Source of the DNA: Spirochaetia bacterium UBA5550
GTDB taxonomy: Bacteria > Spirochaetota > UBA4802 > UBA5550
Assembly: GCA_002425885.1 (NCBI GenBank)
Contig: DINC01000263.1
Location: forward strand, 645-6,775
Reading direction: 5' to 3'
Length of the DNA stretch: 6,131 nucleotides
The translations under genes and the position numbers were made by a program. Positions 1-6,004 of this stretch are shown piece by piece. Under the pieces are notes generated by a model. It had not been told where the DNA came from. It did no database searches and was given only the letters and a program-made list of their open reading frames with translations. Every line of letters begins with the position of its first letter. Position 1 is the first letter of the stretch.

Positions 1-2
1 GT

Positions 3-1571
3 ATTGTATCATTAACTGTAGATAAAAAAAGAATTCCTGATTTTGAAAAACTCGATCCTGAAAAATGTTACATGTCCTGGGATATTGTTATGAAAACCCG
101 GTTCGACGAAATGAAGCTTCGTGATGTTTTTCTCTTTGTATATGATGATAATGAAATTGATATAGAAAATGTCACAGAAAAATATAATGTTTCAAAAGAG
201 ACACCTTATATTGCTGAGAAAAAACTTGGCGAGATACTGGTTGAAAAAGGGATAATTAATACCAACGAGCTCGAAGACCTTGTAAGGATGCAGAATGACA
301 AGAACTTCAGGCTTGGAGATATAATTGTCCAGAAAGGGCTTGCGTCTCCAAAACAGGTGGATGAAGCCCTTAATGAACAGGATAAGATAAAGAAGAAGAT
401 CGAGATAAGTACTGTCCGTGTTGATTCAACAAAACTTGACAACCTGATGAATCTCCTGGGGGAGATTGTGATAGGGCAGGCCTCTCTTCACCGTGTTGCT
501 GATGATATTGAGGAGGAGAAAGCCTTCAGGCTCAAGAATTCTCTCTACAGTCTTGACAGGGTTACCCGTGAATTCCAGGAACAGATAATGTCAATAAGGA
601 TGGTCCCAATAGGGCCGACCTTTGAGCAGTTTAAACGATTTGTCCGCGACGCGGCGCATAACATGGGGAAGGAGATTAAACTCCACATTGAAGGCGGGGA
701 TACCGAGCTTGATAAAACTGTAATAGAAAAGATCGGTGATCCGCTGAAGCATATGATAAGAAACGCCATTGACCACGGCATAGAGAGATCTGATGAACGT
801 AGAAAAAACGGGAAACCCGCACATGGTACAATCAATCTCAAGGCTTATCACCAGGAGGGGAATGTATATATTGACGTAATTGACGACGGGAAGGGATTTG
901 ATCTTGAGAAAGTAAAACGTAAAGCAGTATCTCTTGGAATCATTCAGCCTGAAGAGGAGATTACCAAAGAGAAACTTGTTACAATAGTTTTCAGTCCCGG
1001 TTTTTCAACGGCAGAACAGGCCAGCGACCTCTCCGGAAGAGGAGTGGGGATGGATGTGGTTAAAACTAACATCGAAGAGCTTCGTGGTTCTGTTGAAGTG
1101 AAGACAAAAGAGGGTGAAGGTACACTTATCAGGATTAAACTCCCGCTGACTCTTGCTATAATCGAAGGTATGCTTGTCCGTATCGGGCGTTCTGTACTCA
1201 TTATACCGCTGTTATCAGTTATTGAAACAATACAGGTAAGCCGTGAAAACTACAAGACAGTTGAGGGGAAGGGTGAGGTTATTCTGGTCAGAGGGGATTA
1301 TATCTCACTTATACGGCTTAATGAACTTTTCGGGATTGAAGCTAGCTTCACAAATCCGTGGGAAGCCCTGATTGTTATTGTGGAGTCTGATGGTGAGAGA
1401 ATCGGGATAATGATAGATGATCTTATAGGGCAGCAGCAGATTGTAATCAAAAGTCTTGATAATTTCATTACAACAAGCAGGTCGATATCAGGCGCGTCGA
1501 TACTTGGGGATGGAAGGGTGGCTCTTATAATTGATATACACGGTATGGTCGAAGAGATCAAAAACAGATAA
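3..1571 (+). CDS. cheA: Chemotaxis histidine kinase CheA, 5'-partial, with MshEN-like motif pair
   Basis: Sensor kinase of the cytoplasmic receptor array; it passes phosphate from ATP to CheY and CheB. The frame is open to the left edge, so the P1 phosphohistidine domain lies outside and the ATG at 72 is internal. Numbering from that Met: residues 1-35, with the preceding LDPEKCY, resemble the segment preceding P3 in deltaproteobacterial-type CheA. Two tandem LGxxxVxKG units (51-74 and 80-103) follow. P3 dimerisation spans about 113-178. The P4 ATPase shows an N box (HMIRNAIDHGIE, 227-238), a G1 box (DDGKGF, 271-276), an F box (FSPGF, 307-311) and a G2 box (GRGVGMD, 322-328). A CheW-like P5 runs from about 360 to 499. 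Catalytic boxes look intact. The STAS gene follows after 8 nt. Kinase identity is certain; the role of the inserted motif pair is inference. Confidence 0.97.
   Translation: MVSLTVDKKRIPDFEKLDPEKCYMSWDIVMKTRFDEMKLRDVFLFVYDDNEIDIENVTEKYNVSKETPYIAEKKLGEILVEKGIINTNELEDLVRMQNDKNFRLGDIIVQKGLASPKQVDEALNEQDKIKKKIEISTVRVDSTKLDNLMNLLGEIVIGQASLHRVADDIEEEKAFRLKNSLYSLDRVTREFQEQIMSIRMVPIGPTFEQFKRFVRDAAHNMGKEIKLHIEGGDTELDKTVIEKIGDPLKHMIRNAIDHGIERSDERRKNGKPAHGTINLKAYHQEGNVYIDVIDDGKGFDLEKVKRKAVSLGIIQPEEEITKEKLVTIVFSPGFSTAEQASDLSGRGVGMDVVKTNIEELRGSVEVKTKEGEGTLIRIKLPLTLAIIEGMLVRIGRSVLIIPLLSVIETIQVSRENYKTVEGKGEVILVRGDYISLIRLNELFGIEASFTNPWEALIVIVESDGERIGIMIDDLIGQQQIVIKSLDNFITTSRSISGASILGDGRVALIIDIHGMVEEIKNR
222..380 (+). 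other. Putative MshEN-type c-di-GMP-binding motif pair inside CheA
   Basis: Residues 51-74 (numbered from the Met codon at 72) read KLGEILVEKG...L...Q and residues 80-103 read RLGDIIVQKG...V...LxxQ. Each unit is 24 residues long and the spacer (NDKNF) is 5 residues. The published MshEN consensus, as I remember it, is RLGxx[LVI][LVI]xxG[LVI][LVI]xxxxLxxxLxxQ twice with a 5-residue spacer. Unit 1 deviates at R to K and at the last Leu (V71). Unit 2 keeps R80, L81, G82, G89, L100 and Q103 and deviates at A91 and V96. Binding is inferred from the motif; nucleotide specificity cannot be read from sequence alone. Confidence 0.7.
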
Positions 1572-1579
1572 AGGTAAGT

Positions 1580-1822
1580 ATGATGAAAGTTGAAACTGAA
1601 GTAAACGTAAAAAATATCAGAAGTTTTTATACTTCTCTCAAGAGTGAGTTAGAGAAAGAAAGTGAAGTTATTCTGGATTTAACTGATACTGTACGGATCG
1701 ATTCATCCGCTGCACAGGTCATTATCTCAGCAATGAGCAGAGCAGCTGTACTGAATAAAAAGATCAGCATCACCGGGGCTTCGCCGGAAATGAAAGCGCT
1801 TTTAAGCCTGGCAGGCCTTTAG
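1580..1822 (+). CDS. Small STAS-domain protein (anti-sigma-factor-antagonist-like)
   Basis: An 80-residue single-domain protein. The core has a beta strand VILDLTD (30-36), then RIDSSAAQVIISAM (39-52) leading into a helix, a second strand KISITGAS, and the closing LLSLAGL, as in SpoIIAA/MlaB-like STAS domains. The Asp-Ser-Ser at 41-43 matches the SpoIIAA site, where the first Ser is phosphorylated by a partner kinase, so Ser42 is the predicted site. It is shorter than usual (about 95-117 residues) and compact at both ends. Start: AAAGG at 1570-1574 lies 5 nt from the ATG at 1580 and 8 nt from a second in-frame ATG at 1583, so either may be used. It sits 8 nt after cheA and 30 nt before cheY. 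A regulatory or scaffolding role in the chemotaxis complex is inference; no anti-sigma kinase or phosphatase partner is visible. Confidence 0.88.
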   Translation: MMKVETEVNVKNIRSFYTSLKSELEKESEVILDLTDTVRIDSSAAQVIISAMSRAAVLNKKISITGASPEMKALLSLAGL

Positions 1823-1842
1823 AACTGAATTTATCTTATCCG

Positions 1843-1847
1843 GGAGG
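1843..1847 (+). promoter_or_regulatory. Strong ribosome binding site of cheY
   Basis: GGAGG, 5 nt before the ATG at 1853 and inside GGGAGGA. It is the best Shine-Dalgarno match in the window. It lies in the largest gap of the operon (30 nt), which would fit higher expression of CheY relative to its neighbours; that last point is inference. Confidence 0.8.
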
Positions 1848-1852
1848 ATTAA

Positions 1853-2227
1853 ATGAACAAGTATATTATGGTAATTGATGACTCGCCCACCATCAGAGTA
1901 AGCGTTGAAATGGCGCTTAAACAGCTTGGTTTATCCATAAAACAGGCTGAAAACGGGCAGGATGCTCTTGATAAGATCGGCCAGATCAAAGCTGAAGGGA
2001 GTGAGATAGCTATATGCATAAGCGATATTAATATGCCCGTGATGAATGGCATTGAATTCATAGCTGAATTCAGAAAGGTGGACAAGTTCACTCCTGTAGT
2101 TGTGCTTACAACAGAGGCTGAAAAAGATATAATTCAGAAAGGGAAAGAAGCGGGAGCTTCCGGATGGATTATAAAACCTTTTCAGGCAGAGGATCTTCTT
2201 AATGTAGTCAAAAGGTTTGTGAAATAA
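1853..2227 (+). CDS. cheY: Chemotaxis response regulator CheY
   Basis: Single receiver domain of 124 residues, the usual CheY length with no output domain. It accepts phosphate from CheA and signals to the motor or another output. The acidic pair D9/D10 and the phosphoacceptor D58 (SDINMP) are present. T86 in VVVLTTEAEK is the switch Thr, and K108 is in the KPF motif. W105 stands in GASGWIIKPF where E. coli CheY has the switch Tyr106, an aromatic substitution seen in many receivers. All residues needed for Mg2+ binding and phosphorylation are intact. The start is fixed by GGAGG 5 nt upstream. CheW follows after only 2 nt. Its position next to cheA and cheW makes it the likely cognate CheY of this kinase. 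Whether the output is a flagellar motor, pili or something else cannot be told from the window. Confidence 0.96.
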   Translation: MNKYIMVIDDSPTIRVSVEMALKQLGLSIKQAENGQDALDKIGQIKAEGSEIAICISDINMPVMNGIEFIAEFRKVDKFTPVVVLTTEAEKDIIQKGKEAGASGWIIKPFQAEDLLNVVKRFVK

Positions 2228-2229
2228 TC

Positions 2230-2721
2230 ATGTATGATAATAAACGGAATATTAAGGATGCTGCTGATGATACGAAAGGTGAAGAAGTTAATCAGTATGT
2301 AACTTTTCTCGTAGGCGATGAAACCTACGGCGTATCAGTGATGAAGGTTCAGTCCCTTAACGAAATGATTGAGATTACCCATGTCCCTAAAGCCCGGGCT
2401 TTTATTAAAGGTGTTATCAATCTTCGTGGTTCTGTTATACCTGTTATTGATATGAGGAGAAAGTTTTCTCTTCCGCCCAAAGAATATGATTCATTTACTG
2501 TTATACTGATCGTTGAGGTTAATGAGAGACTTGTCGGTATGATTGTAGATGCTGTTTCTGATGTTGTTAACATTCCTTTGTCAGATATTCAGAGTCAGAT
2601 AAATTATTCCGCGCGGGTAGACACCAGTTCTATTGAGGGTATTGGCAGAATAGGAGAGAGTCTTGTTGTTCTCCTTGATGTCGAAACATTTCTATCTGGC
2701 GATTCCCTGTCTGAAGGGTAG
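2230..2721 (+). CDS. cheW: Chemotaxis coupling protein CheW
   Basis: A 163-residue adaptor that links chemoreceptors to CheA P5 in the signalling array. After a charged N-terminal leader (1-20) the CheW fold begins at NQYVTFLVGDETYGV (21-35). The signature INLRGSVIPVIDMR (63-76) holds the conserved Arg66. The second half contains VGMIVDAVSDVV (102-113) and ends with GESLVVLLDVETFL (142-155), both typical of the family. The start follows the cheY stop by 2 nt. Only a distant AAAGG (2211-2215, 14 nt away) resembles a ribosome site, so translation is probably coupled to cheY. The true start could lie slightly downstream, but no better ATG precedes the domain. The next gene, cheD copy 1, begins 6 nt after its stop. 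Family assignment is firm. Confidence 0.95.
   Translation: MYDNKRNIKDAADDTKGEEVNQYVTFLVGDETYGVSVMKVQSLNEMIEITHVPKARAFIKGVINLRGSVIPVIDMRRKFSLPPKEYDSFTVILIVEVNERLVGMIVDAVSDVVNIPLSDIQSQINYSARVDTSSIEGIGRIGESLVVLLDVETFLSGDSLSEG
2714..2718 (+). promoter_or_regulatory. Ribosome binding site of cheD copy 1
   Basis: AAGGG, 9 nt before the ATG at 2728. It lies in the last codons of cheW, directly before the cheW stop codon, and supports the chosen cheD start. Confidence 0.6.
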
Positions 2722-2727
2722 TCTTTT

Positions 2728-3318
2728 ATGCTAAGGAGTCAGCAGAACAGGACCGGGAAGCCTCTCTACCTGATATATCCCGGTGAGCATTATGCTTCAA
2801 ATGAAAACTGCTATATCGGAACAATTGTCGGTTCCTGTCTTGCTGTATCTGTTTTTGATTCTATTAAGCGGAGAGGGGGACTCATAAATTTCGTGGTTCC
2901 GGGGACTACAGGTACAGAAGGGATCGTGCATGATGAGATATCCAGAATCGGGATATTGAATATGGAGTACCTCATGGCAGACATGGTTAAGCTTGGATGT
3001 GACAGACATCACATGAAGGCAAAGATATTCGGAGCAGGTTATACTGACGCTTCAGGGCCGGTCAGATTATCTCTTACAGAGAGTAATATCCATTTTGTTA
3101 AAGAGTATTTTGAACTGGAGAATATTCCGGTTGAGAAGAGTGACCTCGGTGGCAACTTCAGAAGAAAGCTGTATTTTTCACCTTTTGACGGAGTGGTTTA
3201 CAGGCAGATACTGAAAAACAATGAGGAATTTTCAGAGTTTATTCAGCTTGAGAAGGAATATGTTGAAAATGAATTCAGGAATAGAAACAGGGTCGGTAAA
3301 ATTTTACTGTTCGATTAG
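2728..3318 (+). CDS. cheD: CheD-family protein, copy 1, catalytic His replaced by Asn
   Basis: CheD proteins deamidate glutamines in chemoreceptor cytoplasmic domains and, in some species, are regulated by CheC. This 196-residue copy has the CheD fold markers LYLIYPGEHY (13-22), IGTIVGSC with the nucleophile Cys37 (30-37), and LGGNFRRKLYF (140-150). The family's catalytic His, 17 residues after the Cys (as C27/H44 in Thermotoga CheD), is Asn54 here (GGLINFVVP). The FGGGN motif of the second copy is FGAGY (101-105). It aligns without gaps to the second CheD over about the first 105 residues; 22 of residues 11-59 are identical. After Gly155 it has about 41 residues against 26 in the paralogue, with a charged tail. 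It was probably duplicated and is now catalytically impaired or repurposed. AAGGG 9 nt upstream supports the start. Family is firm; activity is doubtful. Confidence 0.92.
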   Translation: MLRSQQNRTGKPLYLIYPGEHYASNENCYIGTIVGSCLAVSVFDSIKRRGGLINFVVPGTTGTEGIVHDEISRIGILNMEYLMADMVKLGCDRHHMKAKIFGAGYTDASGPVRLSLTESNIHFVKEYFELENIPVEKSDLGGNFRRKLYFSPFDGVVYRQILKNNEEFSEFIQLEKEYVENEFRNRNRVGKILLFD

Positions 3319-3321
3319 GGA
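3317..3321 (+). promoter_or_regulatory. Ribosome binding site of cheR overlapping the cheD stop
   Basis: AGGGA, 6 nt before the cheR ATG at 3328. Its first two bases are the last two of the TAG stop of cheD copy 1 (3316-3318), so terminating ribosomes pass over the cheR initiation site, consistent with translational coupling. Confidence 0.65.
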
Positions 3322-3327
3322 AATAAC

Positions 3328-4158
3328 ATGATAAAGAATTACATTCTGGAAGATCATGATTTTAACAGGCTCAGGGACATTGTTTATAAAGAGGCAGGGA
3401 TCAAACTCAGTGATGTAAAAAAAATACTGATGCAGTCGCGCCTGATGAAAAGGCTCAGGGAACTGAGGCTTGATTCGTTTGGGGATTATTATGATTATCT
3501 TATCGAAAACTATAATGAAGAAAAGATTAATTTTATTAATCTTATAACAACCAATAAGACTGATTTTTTCAGAGAGAATGATCATTTTGAATTTATGAAA
3601 AATGTGGTACTCCCTGAGTATCAGCGTCGTGGGGTGAAAGAGATCCGCATCTGGAGCGCGGGTTGTTCAACCGGTGAAGAACCATATACCATTGCAATGG
3701 TAACAAGAGAATTTTTCGGCACAAACAAATCACCGGAAATACTTATACTGGCAACAGATATTGATACCCAGGTATTACAGAAAGCAAAAAATGGCGTTTA
3801 TCCCGAAGACCATCTCGCGACAGTTGATCCTAAATACCTGAAAAAATATTTTGTAACAGAGAAAAATGAAGATGATGATGTGTATTACCGGGTCTGCGAT
3901 TCATTGAAAGAGTCAGTCTACTTCAGGAGGCTCAACCTGCTTCAGGATGAATATCCTATGCAGAAGAAGTTTGATATTATTTTCTGCCGTAATGTTATTA
4001 TTTATTTTGACAGGGATACTCAGCGTAAGCTCTTCGCCAAATATTATAATTACCTTAAGGATGACGGATATCTTCTCATCGGTCATTCAGAGAATATAAC
4101 AAGCATAACTGATCAGTTCGTGCTTGCCGGAAGAACCATATACAGAAAGGTGGTATGA
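3328..4158 (+). CDS. cheR: Chemotaxis protein methyltransferase CheR
   Basis: SAM-dependent methyltransferase that methylates glutamates on chemoreceptors, opposing CheB during adaptation. At 276 residues it has the usual CheR length with no added TPR or receiver domain. The N-terminal helical domain (about 1-75) ends in LITTNKTDFFREND (72-85). The SAM-binding region shows IWSAGCSTGEEPYTIAM (108-124), then ILATDID (140-146) with the acidic residue expected to contact the SAM ribose. IIFCRNVIIYFD (217-228) and GYLLIGHSEN (247-256) complete the family pattern. No catalytic motif is missing. The gene starts 9 nt after cheD copy 1 with a good ribosome site and ends 6 nt before the annotated start of cheD copy 2. 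Being flanked on both sides by CheD paralogues is an uncommon arrangement in my experience. Confidence 0.97.
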   Translation: MIKNYILEDHDFNRLRDIVYKEAGIKLSDVKKILMQSRLMKRLRELRLDSFGDYYDYLIENYNEEKINFINLITTNKTDFFRENDHFEFMKNVVLPEYQRRGVKEIRIWSAGCSTGEEPYTIAMVTREFFGTNKSPEILILATDIDTQVLQKAKNGVYPEDHLATVDPKYLKKYFVTEKNEDDDVYYRVCDSLKESVYFRRLNLLQDEYPMQKKFDIIFCRNVIIYFDRDTQRKLFAKYYNYLKDDGYLLIGHSENITSITDQFVLAGRTIYRKVV

Positions 4159-4164
4159 TCCCAG

Positions 4165-4719
4165 GTGTATTTAAGAATGAGGCACAAGCTCGGGAAAAAT
4201 CTGACAATAATTTATCCTGGGGAATACTATGTTACTGACAGCGATGAACTTATCGGGACGCTGCTCGGTTCATGTGTTGCCGTATGCCTGCATGATAATG
4301 TAAAAAAGATTGGCGCAATGAACCATTTTATGCTTCCGGGAAAAATTAACGAACGTGACATTCCGCAGGATGATTATACAAGATACGGACTGGCATCAAT
4401 GATTAAAATAATCTGGGAGATGCTTGAGAGGGGAGCCGCAAGAGAGAATATTACAGCTAGGGTATTCGGCGGAGGCAACATTATTCAGTCGCTTAATACT
4501 CCGGACAAACAGGGAAATATATCCTCCAATAATGTAAGAATGGCAAAGCTGATGCTTGAAATGGAGGATATCCCGATTGTCGGGATGGATGTGGGCTCTG
4601 ATTATACAAGGAAGATTATATTTGATATTGATACAGGGAGAGTGTATCTGCGGAAAATCCGGGGTACAGAGATATCAAAGCTTGTACTGGAAAGAGATGA
4701 AAAACTAACAACAGGGTAG
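4165..4719 (+). CDS. cheD: Chemoreceptor glutamine deamidase CheD, copy 2
   Basis: A 184-residue CheD with an intact catalytic pair: Cys37 in LIGTLLGSCVAV (29-40) and His54 in AMNHFMLPG (51-59), 17 residues apart as in characterised CheD. Also present are FGGGN (101-105) and DVGSDYTRKIIF (142-153). It is the likely working receptor deamidase of the operon. The start is uncertain. The GTG at 4165 has only a distant AAAGG (4146-4150), while the ATG at 4177, four codons later, has CAGG at 4162-4165 upstream. Both precede the conserved LTIIYPGEYY (13-22). The copy-1 paralogue has a similar length of leader, which mildly favours 4165. No strong ribosome site is seen, so coupling to cheR is likely. 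cheB follows after 11 nt. Confidence 0.93.
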   Translation: MYLRMRHKLGKNLTIIYPGEYYVTDSDELIGTLLGSCVAVCLHDNVKKIGAMNHFMLPGKINERDIPQDDYTRYGLASMIKIIWEMLERGAARENITARVFGGGNIIQSLNTPDKQGNISSNNVRMAKLMLEMEDIPIVGMDVGSDYTRKIIFDIDTGRVYLRKIRGTEISKLVLERDEKLTTG

Positions 4720-4730
4720 AGAGTAAGCCT

Positions 4731-5807
4731 ATGGAACAGAAAAAAGTCAGAGTACTTATTATTGATGACTCAGCGTTGATGCGTAAGTTTTTAACAGATA
4801 CGTTGTCGCAGTCTGCTGACATTGAGATACTTGGAACCGCAATTGATGCAAATATAGCCGCAAAAAAAATCAACACAATGAATCCTGACGTAATAACCCT
4901 GGACATAGAGATGCCGGGAATGGATGGCCTTACTTTTCTGCAGAAGCTTATGATAGCTAATCCTGTTCCGGCTATCATGGTAAGTTCTCTTACGGAGAAG
5001 GGATCAACTGCTGCGATAAGGGCTCTTGAGATTGGAGCCTTTGATGTTATCGCGAAACCGCAGTTCGATGTCAGTGACAGTACATCAGAATTCGCACGGG
5101 AGCTTATAGAAAAAGTTGTTGGCGCAGGTAATTCCAAGGCCAGGATAAAAAAGAAACCGGCAGTTGCTCTTAAAGTTGACCAGAAATATACTGCTGATGT
5201 AATTCTATCCAAATCGGATTTTGTAAACAAAAACAAACCTACTGAAAAAGTTATTGCTATTGGTGCTTCAACAGGGGGGACAGAGGTCATTGACCAGATT
5301 CTTGCCAATCTGCCTAACGGCTGCCCCGGTATTGTAATTACCCAGCATATGCCTGAAAAATTTACCGAAGCTTTCGCAAACAGGGTTAACGGTAAGTCAA
5401 ACCTTCTGGTTAAAGAGGCGAAAAACGGAGACAGGCTGCTTACTGATGTGGCGCTTGTTGCTCCGGGGGGTAAGCATATGCTCCTGAAGTCTGACAGGAA
5501 CGGCTACTGGGTGGAGATTAATGAGGGGCCTCCTGTTAACAGGCACAGACCGTCAGTTGATGTGCTGTTCAGATCAGTGAGCAAATATGCGGGAGATTCT
5601 GCCGTAGGGATCATCTGCACAGGTATGGGGAATGATGGCGCTGCCGGGCTGCTTGAGATGAAGCAGGCAGGCGCTTATACTCTTGCACAGAATGAGGAGT
5701 CCTGTGTGGTTTTCGGAATGCCCAAGGAGGCTATTAAACTTGGTGCTGCTAATGCGATTACGGATATTGAGGGAATTATTAATTATATTAAGAAGATGTG
5801 CCATTAA
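4731..5807 (+). CDS. cheB: Chemotaxis response regulator / protein-glutamate methylesterase CheB
   Basis: A two-domain enzyme of 358 residues, normal for CheB. It removes receptor methyl groups, and its activity rises when CheA phosphorylates its receiver, giving feedback adaptation. Receiver (about 5-125): D12/D13 in VLIIDDSALMR, phosphoacceptor D58 in TLDIEMPGMDG, S85/S86 in MVSS, and K109. A Lys-rich linker lies at about 130-170. Methylesterase (about 172-355): nucleophile Ser180 in IGASTGG, His206 in TQHMP, and Asp302 in TGMGNDGA, the expected Ser-His-Asp triad, plus PGGKHM (245-250) and GPPVNRHRPSVDVLF (266-280). The start is fixed by the receiver N terminus; only a weak GAGAG (4719-4723) precedes it. 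It is the last gene visible, and no clear terminator follows. Confidence 0.97.
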   Translation: MEQKKVRVLIIDDSALMRKFLTDTLSQSADIEILGTAIDANIAAKKINTMNPDVITLDIEMPGMDGLTFLQKLMIANPVPAIMVSSLTEKGSTAAIRALEIGAFDVIAKPQFDVSDSTSEFARELIEKVVGAGNSKARIKKKPAVALKVDQKYTADVILSKSDFVNKNKPTEKVIAIGASTGGTEVIDQILANLPNGCPGIVITQHMPEKFTEAFANRVNGKSNLLVKEAKNGDRLLTDVALVAPGGKHMLLKSDRNGYWVEINEGPPVNRHRPSVDVLFRSVSKYAGDSAVGIICTGMGNDGAAGLLEMKQAGAYTLAQNEESCVVFGMPKEAIKLGAANAITDIEGIINYIKKMCH

Positions 5808-5819
5808 AGGATTACCTCT

Positions 5820-5843
5820 CGCAAAGGCGCTAAGACGCGGAGA
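5820..5843. repeat. 8-nt-period repeat, CGCNRAGR type
   Basis: Three consecutive 8-nt units, CGCAAAGG, CGCTAAGA and CGCGGAGA, with no gaps, followed by an A-rich run. It begins 13 nt after the cheB stop. I recall similar GCAAAGACGC-like strings scattered in intergenic DNA of many environmental bacteria, but no function is known to me. Confidence 0.65.
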
Positions 5844-5861
5844 AAAAATTAAAAAATGATC

Positions 5862-5889
5862 ACCACAGAGGCACAGAGGTCACGGAGAA
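5862..5889. repeat. 8-9-nt-period repeat, CACAGAGG type, upstream arm
   Basis: After ACCAC come CACAGAGG (5864), CACAGAGGT (5872) and CACGGAGAA (5881). The block at 5870-5887 matches the reverse complement of 5987-6004 at 15 of 18 positions, so it is also one arm of an imperfect inverted repeat. Confidence 0.65.
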
Positions 5890-5906
5890 AGGCAGAGGCA
5901 ATTTTA

Positions 5907-5933
5907 CACAGATGGACACAGATTTTCACAGAT
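5907..5933. repeat. 10-nt-period repeat, CACAGAT type
   Basis: CACAGAT occurs three times, at 5907, 5917 and 5927, with an exact 10-nt period and variable 3-nt linkers (GGA, TTT). The 10-nt spacing puts the units on the same face of the helix, which could allow protein binding, but this may simply be how the repeat family is built. Confidence 0.65.
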
Positions 5934-5986
5934 AGAGATGATGGTATAGGAGAGAGTTTGATTCCTGAATAAAGAGATCCTCAAAA

Positions 5987-6004
5987 CTCCATGAACTCCG
6001 TGCC
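5987..6004. repeat. Inverted copy of the CACAGAGG-type block
   Basis: CTCCATGAACTCCGTGCC is the reverse complement of 5870-5887 with three mismatches. A further GTGGT at 6018-6022 mirrors the ACCAC at 5862-5866, giving an element of about 161 bp with ACCAC/GTGGT ends. An 11-13 nt stretch containing AGCAAAGCG separates the inner block from the GTGGT end and has no counterpart in the other arm. Confidence 0.6.

Noticed and set aside
72..74. ATG as the true start of cheA
   Set aside because: The same frame is open through 23 further codons to the left edge and encodes IPDFEKLDPEKCY, which belongs to the domain. The P1 domain must lie upstream, so this Met is internal.
2053..2072. Two copies of the palindrome TGAATTCA, 12 nt apart, as an operator
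   Set aside because: They lie inside cheY and encode the conserved-looking EFIAEF; the repetition follows from the two Glu-Phe pairs.
4616..5308. A 230-codon open frame on the minus strand, antisense to cheB
   Set aside because: It is the shadow of a well-conserved CheB reading frame with an intact active site; no recognisable domain and no ribosome site seen.
5817..5842. Possible terminator hairpin just after cheB
   Set aside because: CTC(T)CGC can pair with GCGGAG, but the stem is short and bulged and is followed by an A run rather than a T run.
5820..5933. CRISPR array
   Set aside because: Units are only 7-10 nt, degenerate, of three kinds and without spacers; no cas genes.
5856..5972. 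A 38-codon + strand frame in the intergenic tail
   Set aside because: It translates the CACAGAGG and CACAGAT repeat blocks (TTEAQRSRR-like string), has no ribosome site and no protein character; such frames are repeat artefacts.
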